In this document: positions 46,096-54,519 of the stretch, piece after piece
Numbering within the stretch: position 1 is the first letter of the stretch
How the letters are laid out: every line of letters starts with the position of its first letter
Source of the DNA: Chitinophagaceae bacterium
Lineage (GTDB): Bacteria; Bacteroidota; Bacteroidia; Chitinophagales; Chitinophagaceae
DNA length: 64,000 bases
Assembly (NCBI GenBank): GCA_016787085.1
Contig: JAEUVJ010000045.1
Location: 53,221-117,220, forward strand
Direction: 5' to 3'
The notes under the pieces: generated by a model
What the model was told of the DNA's origin: nothing
What the model saw: only the letters and a program-made list of their open reading frames with translations
Database searches by the model: none
Translations under genes and position numbers: made by a program

Positions 46096-47241
46096 TTAAT
46101 TTTCAGCATATTCCTTCACTTTCCCGGCAATAAAAGCCAGCTGCTCTTCATCCAGTTCTGTATGCATTGGCAGTGATATTACCCGCCTGGTCAGCCAGTC
46201 TGTTACCGGCATATCCCTGGCAGTAGTATTGAACTGGCTAAACATCTGCTGCCTGTGGCCCGGCACCGGGTAATAGATCATTGAAGGTATCTGATGGCCT
46301 GCAAGGAACTGGTTCAGCCCATCCCTGAATGCTCCAGGGTCATCAACTCCGTCAATGAGAAGAGTATATTGATGAAAAACATGATGTGAGTAGCCTGCCC
46401 GGTGAGGTGTTCGCAGAATTTTGTGGCCTGCAAATGCCTGGTCATAAAAATCAGCCGCTTTCCTCCTTGCCACGATATATTCATCCAGGTGCTTTAGCTT
46501 AATATTCAGAATAGCCGCCTGCAGGGTATCCAGCCGGCTGTTACACCCTACCACATCGTGATAATATCTTTTACTCTGTCCATGATTGGCGATCATCTTC
46601 ATCTTATCTGCCAGCATATCATCATGCGTAAAGATGGCCCCGCCGTCACCAAAAGCCCCGAGGTTCTTGGATGGATAAAAAGAGGTAGCCCCGATATGGC
46701 CGATGGTTCCTGTTTTTCTTTTTGTGTTGTTAGAAAAAGTATAGTCGCATCCGATAGCCTGGGCATTGTCTTCTATCACATACAGGTTATGTTTTTGGGC
46801 AATTGCCATGATCTCTTCCATAGGTGCCGCCTGGCCATATAGATGTACGGGAACAATGGCCCTTGTCTTTGGGGTAATAACTTTTTCCAAGGCAACCGGA
46901 TCTATGCAAAAAGTCCTGGGATCAACCTCTACAAAAACCGGTGTTAACCGCAGCAGCGCTATTACTTCCGTAGTGGCGATATAAGTAAATGAAGGAGTGA
47001 TCACTTCATCACCCGGCTGTAATCCAAGTGCCATCATCGCTATCTGCAAGGCATCTGTGCCATTGGCGCAGGGTATGGTATGTTTTACTCCAAGATAGGC
47101 AGACAGGTTTGCCGCAAAATCATGCACCGGTTTTCCATTGATGAAAGCAGAACTTTCCATGACCTGCAATACCGCTTCATCTGTTTCCTTCTTAATTTTT
47201 TGATACTGGGTCTTAGTATCTACCATCTGGATAGGGCGCAT
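46096..47241 (-). CDS. DegT/DnrJ/EryC1-type sugar aminotransferase
   Basis: The ATG at 47241 (381 residues, 'MRPIQMVDTKTQYQKIK') is the usual start for this family; the longer frame adds 18 non-conserved residues. PLP Lys lies in 'SFYPSKNLGAFGDGGAIFT'. Other landmarks are 'CANGTDALQIAMMALGLQPGDEVITPSFTYIATTE' and 'DNAQAIGCDY'. This type (WbpE-like) transfers an amino group from glutamate to a keto-sugar nucleotide, possibly UDP-3-keto-GlcNAcA, which would fit the WbpO/TviB-like dehydrogenase in the same cluster. The exact sugar is not known. Confidence 0.93.
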   Translation of the reverse strand: MRPIQMVDTKTQYQKIKKETDEAVLQVMESSAFINGKPVHDFAANLSAYLGVKHTIPCANGTDALQIAMMALGLQPGDEVITPSFTYIATTEVIALLRLTPVFVEVDPRTFCIDPVALEKVITPKTRAIVPVHLYGQAAPMEEIMAIAQKHNLYVIEDNAQAIGCDYTFSNNTKRKTGTIGHIGATSFYPSKNLGAFGDGGAIFTHDDMLADKMKMIANHGQSKRYYHDVVGCNSRLDTLQAAILNIKLKHLDEYIVARRKAADFYDQAFAGHKILRTPHRAGYSHHVFHQYTLLIDGVDDPGAFRDGLNQFLAGHQIPSMIYYPVPGHRQQMFSQFNTTARDMPVTDWLTRRVISLPMHTELDEEQLAFIAGKVKEYAEN

Positions 47242-47413
47242 GTTCAGTCTTTTAAAGGGGAGTTGTCTAATTGTCACACGGGCCATATAAGTCAAAAAGT
47301 ACCCGGTGAACTATTGTGAGTGTATGCCGGAATGACCTGTTTGACCCTCTGACTTGCCTGTCTTTTCAGCGGCGCAAAAATAGCGAAATCACGTTAGTTT
47401 AGCAGATTGCATT

Positions 47414-47421
47414 TACTTTTG
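47414..47421 (+). promoter_or_regulatory. Possible -7 box for waaA
   Basis: TACTTTTG matches TANNTTTG and lies 18 bp before the GTG start of waaA. No TTTG at -33 can be seen, and the implied leader would be very short, so confidence is low. Confidence 0.3.
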
Positions 47422-47438
47422 CCCCTTATTTAAAAACG

Positions 47439-48701
47439 GTGGGCATTCTTCTTTACAATATCTTCCTTGTTTTTCTGAAAGCAGGTATTCATGGAGCTTC
47501 CCTGTTTAACCCAAAGGCCAAAAAATGGGTGACCGGCAGAAAGGATATTTTTAACAGGCTTACGTCCGTTATCAGTCAGCATGATAAGGTCATCTGGATG
47601 CATTGTGCTTCTCTTGGTGAATTTGAACAGGGAAGACCGCTGATAGAAAAACTCAGAACGCAATATTCAGGTTACAAGATACTGCTGACTTTTTTCTCCC
47701 CTTCCGGCTATGAGGTACAGAAAAATTACAAAGGCGCTGACTGGGTTTTCTATTTACCGGCTGATGGCCCCCGCAATGCCAGGCGTTTCCTTGAGATCGT
47801 CAATCCCTCGCTTGTGATCTTTGTGAAATACGAATTCTGGTTCTATTACCTGAAAAAAATAAAGTATCGCAAAGCACCTTTGTTGCTGGTATCTGCTTTG
47901 TTCAGGCAGGACACTATCTTTTTCAAATGGTACGGCGGCCTGCAAAGAAAAATGCTTTCCCGCTTTGATCATTTATTTGTGCAAAATGAAGATTCCAAAG
48001 TGCTGCTGAATCATATCGGACTGGGAGATATCTGCAGCGTATCCGGTGATACAAGGTTTGACAGGGTGATAGAAATATCCCAAAAATTTCAGCCTATACC
48101 TGTTATTGAACAATTTATCGGCAATGACAACGCCATTATCGCCGGCAGTACCTGGAGAGAAGATGAAGAAGTGCTGCAAAAGGTCTTTTCTTCCATCGGC
48201 AACAGTTCTCTGAAACTGATCATTGCGCCACACGAAATAGATGAAGCCCATATTGACGAATTAAAAAAGCTATTTCCGGGTTGTACCCTCTTTTCAGCAT
48301 TGTCAACCGGCAACAAGCAGCCTGCAACAAGTAACATACTCATCATTGACAATATAGGGATGCTTTCCCGGCTATACCACTATGGATATATAACCTTTGT
48401 AGGCGGTTCGTTCCGCAGAAGCGGGGTACACAATGTACTGGAAGCGGCCGTCCACGGTAAGCCTGTTCTCTATGGGCCTGTATATGAAAAATACTCCGAG
48501 GCCATTGAACTGATCCGTTCAGGAGGTGGTATATGCGTCAATAATGCAGGTGAATTTTCAGCAACTATACAAAGGCTGCTTTCCAACCAGGTGTTTTATA
48601 AAGATTGTGCAGCCTGTTCCCACCATTATGTCTGGAAAAACAAGGGCGCCACAGAAAAGATCATTCAGTTCATTCAGGAAAAACGTCTTTTGACGATCTG
48701 A
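47439..48701 (+). CDS. waaA: 3-deoxy-D-manno-octulosonic acid (Kdo) transferase
   Basis: The gene starts at a GTG (420 residues). The GT30-type N-domain has 'WMHCASLGEFEQGRPLIEKLR' with the catalytic Glu, 'LLTFFSPSGYEVQKNY', and 'LVSALFRQDTIFFKWYGGLQRKML'. The C-domain has 'AGSTWREDEEVLQKVF' and 'FVGGSFRRSGVHNVLEAAVHGKPVLYGP', the nucleotide-sugar binding region. It adds Kdo to lipid A precursor at the inner membrane. Its 3' end overlaps the convergent unknown gene by 28 bp. Confidence 0.93.
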   Translation: MGILLYNIFLVFLKAGIHGASLFNPKAKKWVTGRKDIFNRLTSVISQHDKVIWMHCASLGEFEQGRPLIEKLRTQYSGYKILLTFFSPSGYEVQKNYKGADWVFYLPADGPRNARRFLEIVNPSLVIFVKYEFWFYYLKKIKYRKAPLLLVSALFRQDTIFFKWYGGLQRKMLSRFDHLFVQNEDSKVLLNHIGLGDICSVSGDTRFDRVIEISQKFQPIPVIEQFIGNDNAIIAGSTWREDEEVLQKVFSSIGNSSLKLIIAPHEIDEAHIDELKKLFPGCTLFSALSTGNKQPATSNILIIDNIGMLSRLYHYGYITFVGGSFRRSGVHNVLEAAVHGKPVLYGPVYEKYSEAIELIRSGGGICVNNAGEFSATIQRLLSNQVFYKDCAACSHHYVWKNKGATEKIIQFIQEKRLLTI

Positions 48702-49366
48702 TCGAAATGCTGGACCGCATTGTTATCGTTATTCCAGCCCAGTTTTGTTTTCAGTTCACGGGTGATCCAATATTCAGCTTCGGGATAGATATTGAAACTA
48801 TTGATGGTTTTGATACTCCGTTCATACATGGCTTCATCGCCACGGAACAACTCGTCAATGAACAGGAACCGGTCATTGATACCGATCGCTTTGCGAAGAT
48901 CTTTTACAGGCGCTTCTTTTAATACTTCTAATAGTTCGGTTTTCCCCTGTTTCAATTTATCATTCAAAGATTCCTGTTCAGCAGGGTTGGCAGCTGCCGT
49001 ATTCACTTCCTGCACCTGTTGCGACAAAGTGGGTATTTCCATCATCGGGTCAAATACCATATCCAACTGTCCGTTATCTTTCACGATCGCCACCGACCCT
49101 TTATCCACAAGCACCGTTTCCCGGACCTCCCTGACAGGCTGAGCGGCTGGCCTGGGAGCATATCGCTCATGCTCTGCAGAAATATGGCCTGCACCGGCCG
49201 GCATCATCACGGCTACTTTGGATGTCCCCAGTACTCTGGGGGTCTTTGGCTGAAGCTGCAACAGCTCCTGCTGCAATTCCTGGACAGTGGCCAGCAGATC
49301 AGATGGTTCAGCATGCTGATCGTACTGGGCTTTCAATTTTGCTATCAGGCTTTCTATCCTTTGCAT
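48674..49366 (-). CDS. Conserved protein of unknown function
   Basis: I do not recognise a named family. The 230-residue protein has a predicted helical N-terminus ('RIESLIAKLKAQYDQH', 'LLATVQELQQELLQLQPKT'), a low-complexity middle (about 60-120) and a well-formed C-terminal block 'PVKDLRKAIGINDRFLFIDELFRGDEAMYERSIKTIN' and 'AEYWITRELKTKLGW' that looks conserved and helical. No signal or TM is seen, so it is probably cytoplasmic. The 3' end overlaps waaA. Confidence that it is a real gene is high because the reading frame is long and the C-terminus is protein-like. Confidence 0.75.
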   Translation of the reverse strand: MQRIESLIAKLKAQYDQHAEPSDLLATVQELQQELLQLQPKTPRVLGTSKVAVMMPAGAGHISAEHERYAPRPAAQPVREVRETVLVDKGSVAIVKDNGQLDMVFDPMMEIPTLSQQVQEVNTAAANPAEQESLNDKLKQGKTELLEVLKEAPVKDLRKAIGINDRFLFIDELFRGDEAMYERSIKTINSFNIYPEAEYWITRELKTKLGWNNDNNAVQHFDQIVKRRFS

Positions 49367-49555
49367 TGACTGGTGTTATCGGGTAATAAAATTTTCAATG
49401 GTCAGAATTTATCATCACAGGAAACAGGTTCAAATCCTTAATTCCCTTTCTTTGCAATCCGGACAAAGTTTTCTACTGAACGGGAAAAGTGTTTTAAAAT
49501 TACAAACAGTTTGCCAATAAACTGTTTACGGGAAAGGGAAAAACAAATCTTAACA

Positions 49556-50122
49556 ATGTTTATTGAACCAAATTTACAGGGTGGCCGCCGGGGGTGGATA
49601 GAAGTGATCTGCGGCTCTATGTTCAGCGGTAAAACGGAAGAACTGATCCGCAGGCTGAAAAGGGTCAAGATCGCCAACCTGAAGGTAGAAATATTCAAGC
49701 CCGCCATTGATATACGCTATGATGAGATAAAGATCGTATCCCATGACACCAATGCCATACAGTCAACCCCGATAGATAATTCGCAGAAAATACTGCTGAT
49801 GGGACAGGATGTGGATGTGATCGGGATTGATGAAGCTCAATTCTTCGACGACCAGTTGCCCTATGTATGCGACGAATTAGCCTACCGGGGCATCCGGGTC
49901 ATTGTAGCCGGGCTGGATATGGATTTTACCGGAAAGCCTTTTGGCCAGATGCCTTTCATAATGGCCAAAGCCGATTACGTTACCAAACTCCATGCGATCT
50001 GTATGAAATGCGGGAATATCGCTAACTATTCTTACAGAAAAATACCGAACGAAGACCAGGTGATGCTCGGGGCTACGGATGTATATGAGCCGAGATGCAG
50101 GGTATGTTATCATGAGAAGTAA
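49556..50122 (+). CDS. tdk: Thymidine kinase
   Basis: The start is set at the ATG at 49556 (188 residues). The longer frame begins with a TTG. '[21 protein letters not shown]' is the P-loop, '[13 protein letters not shown]' the Walker B region, '[20 protein letters not shown]' the base-binding region, and 'CMKCG...CRVCYH' the zinc-binding tetra-Cys. It belongs to the type II bacterial thymidine kinases that salvage thymidine. It ends at a bidirectional hairpin. Confidence 0.96.
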   Translation: MFIEPNLQGGRRGWIEVICGSMFSGKTEELIRRLKRVKIANLKVEIFKPAIDIRYDEIKIVSHDTNAIQSTPIDNSQKILLMGQDVDVIGIDEAQFFDDQLPYVCDELAYRGIRVIVAGLDMDFTGKPFGQMPFIMAKADYVTKLHAICMKCGNIANYSYRKIPNEDQVMLGATDVYEPRCRVCYHEK

Positions 50123-50126
50123 AAAA

Positions 50127-50142
50127 GCCGCCTATGGGCGGC
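50127..50142. terminator. Bidirectional terminator between tdk and the DUF6263-like gene
   Basis: A 6-bp GCCGCC/GGCGGC stem with a TATG loop lies 4 bp after tdk. Rightward it is followed by CTTATTATTATTT. Leftward, read on the minus strand, it is followed by TTTTTT, so it can end both convergent transcripts. Confidence 0.75.
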
Positions 50143-50174
50143 CTTATTATTATTTAAGACAAGATATAGTTAGT

Positions 50175-51092
50175 TTAATGGGCTTTCCCTTTTATCTTTC
50201 CTTTCCCGTTCATCTGGATCGAGACACCACTGGCTTTTATATCCATTTTCTGATCAAAATCACCGGCAATCATTAACCCCGTCCTGGTATCTACTTTTAT
50301 GATCCCCGTCTGGTCTCCGCTTATATTGGCTCCGCTTCCATTATCTTCTGTTGGCTCGATGCGTGTTTTTGAATCCAGGGTTATGATATCCCCTTCCATT
50401 TCTTTGACAGTATAATGCGTATTGAATTTAGCCGCCATCTTTCCGCCTGTTGAATAACTTTTCTCCCAGCTATCTCCCACTTTTACTTCCTTATTGGGAA
50501 AAATAGTGAACACCTGTGCAAACTGGTCCTTCAGGGACTGATCATTGAACTGATCATTCAGGGAAGCCGTCATCATCTGTTTCATCTCTTCGCCTATGCC
50601 TACAGAATCAACCATAGATTGTATGATTTCCCGGAAACCGCTCACCTCTGTCACTTTGCCTTCCTGGTCAACTTTCATGACAAATGATTTCCCGGCAATA
50701 CCCGAAAACATCCTGTTCATCATGCTCATCGGGTTTTCTTCCATTTCTTCAGGCGTTAATGCCGGCGCCGGTTTATCAGTGTCCACATCTATTTCCATGC
50801 CCATCATCTTCATGTTCATGACAAATCTTTTATAGGTACTGGTCATTGTTTTCTCAGTCCCGTTATCATCTGTTACGAGTACGGAAAACATACCTCCGAT
50901 ACTGATCTTTGTATCATTACCCATGACCTTCTGGTCCATATCCCAAACCATTTCATAGTCATACCCTTTCCCTTTCTCCAGGTTGAACTTCATCAATTTT
51001 GCAGGTGATGCATGGGAAAACTTGCAGGATTGTATCCCTGTGATAACTACAGCCAGAGTAATCAATGTTGACAGGGCGAAGATTTTTTTCAT
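50175..51092 (-). CDS. Lipoprotein, DUF6263-like, unknown function
   Basis: The 305-residue protein has a signal with a lipobox-like end 'TGIQSC' (Cys23). The mature part has the look of DUF6263: 'KFNLEKGKGYDYEMVWDMDQKV', a middle rich in Met ('MKMMGMEIDVD', 'MSMMNRMFSG'), 'LKDQFAQVFTIFPNKEVKVGDSWEKSY', and a C-terminal 'GIIKVDTRTGLMIAGDFDQKMDIKASG'. Function is not known; such proteins are common in Bacteroidota as surface or periplasmic proteins. The gene is divergent from ccmB. Confidence 0.7.
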   Translation of the reverse strand: MKKIFALSTLITLAVVITGIQSCKFSHASPAKLMKFNLEKGKGYDYEMVWDMDQKVMGNDTKISIGGMFSVLVTDDNGTEKTMTSTYKRFVMNMKMMGMEIDVDTDKPAPALTPEEMEENPMSMMNRMFSGIAGKSFVMKVDQEGKVTEVSGFREIIQSMVDSVGIGEEMKQMMTASLNDQFNDQSLKDQFAQVFTIFPNKEVKVGDSWEKSYSTGGKMAAKFNTHYTVKEMEGDIITLDSKTRIEPTEDNGSGANISGDQTGIIKVDTRTGLMIAGDFDQKMDIKASGVSIQMNGKGKIKGKAH

Positions 51093-51133
51093 GTATAAAG
51101 TTTTAAGGCTGGCAAAATAGACAATTAGTCCTG

Positions 51134-51162
51134 TTTGTTACTATTAATATATGCTATTTTCG
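51134..51162 (+). promoter_or_regulatory. Possible promoter for the ccmBC genes
   Basis: TTTG (51134-51137) and TATTTTCG (51155-51162, one mismatch to TANNTTTG) are 17 bp apart, near the usual 19. The implied start site near 51170 would leave only about 20 bp before the likely ccmB start. Confidence 0.3.
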
Positions 51163-51196
51163 CACCAAATTTTACCCGATAGGATCTTCACGGCAT

Positions 51197-51835
51197 ATAT
51201 TCACTCTTTTCAAAAAAGACCTGCTGCTCGAAATAAGGCAGCAATACAGTTTTTACGGTATTTTATTATACATAGGGGCAACAGTGCTTGTATTGCAGAT
51301 GGCCATTAATGAACCTGAAGATAAAGTATGGAACGGCCTGTTCTGGGTGATACAATTATTCATCTGTATCAACGCGGTGGCCAAAAGTTTCTTGCAGGAA
51401 AGCAAAGGCAGGATGCTCTATTTCTATACTGTGGCTTCCCCGGCTGATTTTGTTCTGTCCAAACTATTATTCAACTCCCTGCTGATGCTGGTGATGAGCC
51501 TGCTGAGCCTACTGTTATTCACTCTTTTTCTTGGCAACCCCATACAAAAAGCGCTTCCTTTTATTGGGCTGGTACTTTTAGGCGGATGGAGCCTGAGCTT
51601 AGTCTTTTCTTTTCTGGCAGCCATTGCCGCTAAAGCCCAGCAGAATGCCGCTATCATGGCGGTTTTAGGTTTTCCTCTTATCATTCCGCAACTGCTTTTG
51701 CTGATGAAACTCTCCAATGCCGCTTTCAACCCAGTGCTGACCATGCCGGTCAATATACTATTGCTTCTCGGCGCCCTGGATATTATGATCATTATGCTCG
51801 CAGTGATATTATTTCCCTTTTTATGGAAAGACTGA
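51197..51835 (+). CDS. ccmB: Heme exporter protein CcmB (start codon unclear)
   Basis: The region encodes at least 'IFTLFKKDLLLEIRQQYSFY' then 'GILLYIGATVLVLQMA', the conserved CcmB N-terminus, followed by five more TM helices ending 'VILFPFLWKD'. CcmB is the membrane subunit of the ABC-type cytochrome c heme exporter. No ATG, GTG or TTG lies in this frame from the upstream stop (51104) until the GTG at 51284, which would cut the conserved first 29 residues. I place the start at an ATA (51197) only for display; ATA or ATT initiation, or a mutation or base-call error in the start codon, are possible. ccmC follows 160 bp downstream. Confidence 0.82.
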   Translation: MFTLFKKDLLLEIRQQYSFYGILLYIGATVLVLQMAINEPEDKVWNGLFWVIQLFICINAVAKSFLQESKGRMLYFYTVASPADFVLSKLLFNSLLMLVMSLLSLLLFTLFLGNPIQKALPFIGLVLLGGWSLSLVFSFLAAIAAKAQQNAAIMAVLGFPLIIPQLLLLMKLSNAAFNPVLTMPVNILLLLGALDIMIIMLAVILFPFLWKD

Positions 51836-51837
51836 TA

Positions 51838-51940
51838 GAATAATGAATATCGAATAAAGAATTTTGAAATACGAAATACATCCGGGTTTTATTCCTTCTC
51901 CATTCATTATTCCCTGTTCTTTGTTCTATATTCTTAATTC
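51838..51940. repeat. Dispersed AT-rich inverted repeat (copy 1)
   Basis: GAATAATGAAT at 51838-51848 and its exact reverse complement ATTCATTATTC at 51902-51912 flank about 50 bp. The flanks continue as 'ATCGAATAAAG' and 'GTTCTTTGTTCTATATTC'. A related element lies at 57520-57600. Such AT-rich repeats are spread in Chitinophagaceae genomes (family knowledge) and look like MITE-type elements. Confidence 0.6.
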
Positions 51941-51995
51941 CCCTTATTTTTGCTGACTTTATTCTGCCACTCAGGCAAAACTCATTAACGATCCT

Positions 51996-52709
51996 ATGGC
52001 CAATAATAAAAGCTTTATGCAGAAAAACTGGTGGAAGATCGCCGCTGTCGTTTTACTCATCTACACTTTTACAGCAGGCCTGCTGACCAAGATCCCCGAA
52101 CTGCCCGCGCTGGAACAAACCATCCGCAACCTCTATTTCCATGTGTGCATGTGGTTCTGCATGATGATACTCTTTACCGTATCTGTTGTCAATTCCATCC
52201 GTTATCTCCGCACCTTCAACCTGAAGTATGATATCTATGCCCGCAACTACGCAACAAGTGGTATAGTATTCGGGGTACTTGGTTATGCTACCGGCGCTAT
52301 CTGGATGAGCTATACATGGGCTGATCCTAATAGTGAACTGGCGGCTTCTTTCAGCTCATTGACAAGAGAACCAAAGCTTATAGGAGCAGCCATAGCATTG
52401 CTGATCTATTTCGCCTACATGGTACTGCGTGACTCGATCAATGATATGGACAAAAGGGCGAGGATAAGCGCTGTCTATAACATCTTCGCATATGCTATGC
52501 TGTTTCCTTCCATCTGGATAGTGCCCAGGATGATGGAAAGTCTCCATCCCGGCGCACAGGGAAACCCGGCATTGGACACCCGGGATATTGATGCCCATAT
52601 GCGAACTATATTCTACCCGGCTGTCATAGGATGGACATTACTGGGCGTATGGATCACGACATTAAAAATTCGCTTAACCATATTGAAAGAGAAAAAATTG
52701 TCACAATGA
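51996..52709 (+). CDS. ccmC: Cytochrome c assembly protein CcmC-like (heme exporter subunit) with altered WWD region
   Basis: The 237-residue integral membrane protein has six TM helices. Heme-ligand histidines are in place ('LYFHVCMWFCMM' and 'ESLHPGAQGNP'). The C-terminal 'TIFYPAVIGWTLLGVWI' is typical of CcmC. The hallmark tryptophan-rich WWD motif, normally between the third and fourth helices, is not present: the equivalent stretch reads 'YTWADPNSELAASFSSLTRE' then 'PKL'. It forms the membrane part of the cytochrome c heme chaperone with CcmB. Its stop overlaps the next small gene by 4 bp (ATGA). Confidence 0.85.
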   Translation: MANNKSFMQKNWWKIAAVVLLIYTFTAGLLTKIPELPALEQTIRNLYFHVCMWFCMMILFTVSVVNSIRYLRTFNLKYDIYARNYATSGIVFGVLGYATGAIWMSYTWADPNSELAASFSSLTREPKLIGAAIALLIYFAYMVLRDSINDMDKRARISAVYNIFAYAMLFPSIWIVPRMMESLHPGAQGNPALDTRDIDAHMRTIFYPAVIGWTLLGVWITTLKIRLTILKEKKLSQ

Positions 52710-52921
52710 AAATAGTAAGACACCTGTTGCTCCTTTTATTCATGCTGGCAAATGCCACTTTTGTATTTGCGCAGGAAAAGAAATACGACTTCGGGGAAAC
52801 CATGCGCAGCAACGGACGTATTTATGTTGTAGTAGCCGTAATGGTCACCATCCTTCTTGGGCTTGTATTATACGTTGTGCGCCTGGATCGCAAGATCAGT
52901 AAACTGGAAAAAGAAAATTAA
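52706..52921 (+). CDS. Small membrane protein, CcmD-like
   Basis: The ATG at 52706 overlaps the ccmC stop (ATGA), giving 71 residues. A signal-like segment 'HLLLLLFMLANATFVFAQ' is followed by 'IYVVVAVMVTILLGLVLYVVRLDRKISKLEKEN', a single TM helix with a basic C-terminal tail. That matches the short CcmD-type proteins that follow CcmC in many Bacteroidota. The identity rests mainly on position. Confidence 0.7.
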   Translation: MKIVRHLLLLLFMLANATFVFAQEKKYDFGETMRSNGRIYVVVAVMVTILLGLVLYVVRLDRKISKLEKEN

Positions 52922-52923
52922 GA

Positions 52924-52973
52924 TACGGCTATTAGCCAATGGCTATAAGCTAACAGCTTGCTTTAACGATTGC
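52924..52973. repeat. Short imperfect GGCTAT-type intergenic repeat
   Basis: The stretch reads GGCTATTAGCCAATGGCTAT followed by AAGCTAACAGC. The motif GGCTATNAG recurs with small changes, as in dispersed intergenic repeats. It also includes ACGATTGC (52966-52973), the core of the candidate operators seen elsewhere; I would not read more into that. Confidence 0.4.
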
Positions 52974-52994
52974 TAAACAAAAAATTCAACTCAC

Positions 52995-54413
52995 ATGTCT
53001 GACAAGAATTACAGTTTCTTTGGCGCTGTCGAAAAAAGTTTTGACAAAGCAGCCAAATTCACCAAATGGGAAAAAGGGATATTAGAGCAGATCAAAGCCT
53101 GCAATGCCGTTTACCAAATGAGGTTCCCGGTCAAAAGAGATGACGGAAGCATTGAAGTGATCGAAGCGTATCGTGTACAACATTCGCAGCACAAAACACC
53201 GTGTAAAGGAGGTATCCGTTTCGCTGCGGAAGTAAACCAGGATGAAGTAATGGCCCTGGCATCCCTGATGACCTACAAATGCGCTATTGTAAATGTGCCT
53301 TTCGGCGGTGGTAAAGGCGGGATCAAAGTAAACCCAAGGAAGTATTCGGCCTATGAGTTGGAAAAGATCACCCGCCGTTATACAGCCGAGCTGATCAAAA
53401 AGAATTTTATCGGCCCCGGTACAGATGTACCTGCCCCTGACTATGGCTCCGGAGAAAGAGAAATGGCCTGGATCGTGGATACCTACACCGCCATGCACCC
53501 TGGTGAAATTGATGCGGCCGGTTGCGTGACCGGTAAACCAGTATCACAAGGCGGTGTTCGCGGACGTCGTGAAGCCACCGGTCTCGGTGTATTCTTTGGC
53601 ATCCGTGAGGTATGCAATATGCCGGACATCATGCAAAAGCTCGGCATGCCTGTTGGTGTGGAAGGAAAGAAGATCGTAGTACAGGGATTGGGTAATGTGG
53701 GTTATCACACAGCCAAATTCTTCCAGGATGCAGGCGCAAAGATCATTGCCCTGGCAGAATATGAAGGAAGCATTACAAATCCTGCCGGACTTGACGTAGA
53801 TGAAGTATTCAACCATCGCAAAAACTCTGGCTCGATACTGAACTTCCCCGGGGCAACCAACCTGGCGAAGAATACGGATGCACTGGAACTGGAATGTGAT
53901 ATTTTAATTCCTGCTGCATTGGAAAACGTAGTTGATGGCGAGAATGCTCCAAGAGTAAAAGCTAAACTGATCGGTGAAGCAGCTAATGGCCCGCTGACAC
54001 CGGAAGCAGATGAAATATTTGCCCAAAAAGGCATTGTAGTTATCCCGGATATGTATCTCAATGCCGGTGGTGTGACCGTTTCTTACTTTGAATGGCTGAA
54101 GAACCTGAGCCATGTCCGTTACGGCCGTATGGAAAAAAGATTCAATGAAAACATGAACATGCATATCCTCGGCCAGATAGAAGGGCTGACCGGTAAAAAA
54201 GTAGCCAGCCGTGACAGGGAATACATAGTACACGGGGCCGATGAGGTGGATCTTGTGTATAGCGGATTAGAAGAAACGATGATCAGCGCTACGCATGAGA
54301 TCATGAATGAGTGGAAGGCCAACCCGGCCATACCGGATATGCGTACAGCAGCGTATGTGGTAGCGATCAACAAAGTAGCGACTACGTATGCCGAGCTGGG
54401 AATATTTCCATAA
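52995..54413 (+). CDS. NAD(P)-dependent glutamate dehydrogenase (Glu/Leu/Phe/Val family)
   Basis: The 472-residue protein has 'PCKGGIRFAAEVNQDEVMALA', 'MTYKCAIVNVPFGGGKGGIKV' with the substrate and catalytic lysines, 'GTDVPAPDYGSGEREMAWI', and a Rossmann domain 'KIVVQGLGNVGYHTAKFFQ' (about 219-330). The C-terminal 'VSYFEWLKNLSHVRYG' fits. It converts glutamate and NAD(P) to 2-oxoglutarate and ammonia, or the reverse. The alternative, another amino-acid dehydrogenase of the family, is less likely given the length and motifs. It ends in a strong terminator. Confidence 0.93.
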   Translation: MSDKNYSFFGAVEKSFDKAAKFTKWEKGILEQIKACNAVYQMRFPVKRDDGSIEVIEAYRVQHSQHKTPCKGGIRFAAEVNQDEVMALASLMTYKCAIVNVPFGGGKGGIKVNPRKYSAYELEKITRRYTAELIKKNFIGPGTDVPAPDYGSGEREMAWIVDTYTAMHPGEIDAAGCVTGKPVSQGGVRGRREATGLGVFFGIREVCNMPDIMQKLGMPVGVEGKKIVVQGLGNVGYHTAKFFQDAGAKIIALAEYEGSITNPAGLDVDEVFNHRKNSGSILNFPGATNLAKNTDALELECDILIPAALENVVDGENAPRVKAKLIGEAANGPLTPEADEIFAQKGIVVIPDMYLNAGGVTVSYFEWLKNLSHVRYGRMEKRFNENMNMHILGQIEGLTGKKVASRDREYIVHGADEVDLVYSGLEETMISATHEIMNEWKANPAIPDMRTAAYVVAINKVATTYAELGIFP

Positions 54414-54434
54414 GCTTATTGTTATTAAAAAGAG

Positions 54435-54466
54435 AATCCCATTTGCGAGAGCAGGTGGGATTTTTT
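54435..54466 (+). terminator. Intrinsic terminator after glutamate dehydrogenase
   Basis: A 7-bp outer stem AATCCCA/TGGGATT with an inner TGC/GCA stem around a GAGA loop is followed by TTTTTTGTTG. It begins 21 bp after the stop of the dehydrogenase gene. Confidence 0.75.
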
Positions 54467-54519
54467 GTTGAAAGCGGAGTTCATGCCTGCATCTTTATAC
54501 TTTTGTATTTTTAGTCAGC

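Noticed and set aside
51151..51196. ATG at 51151 as the ccmB start
   Set aside because: It is in another frame and does not lead into the CcmB sequence.
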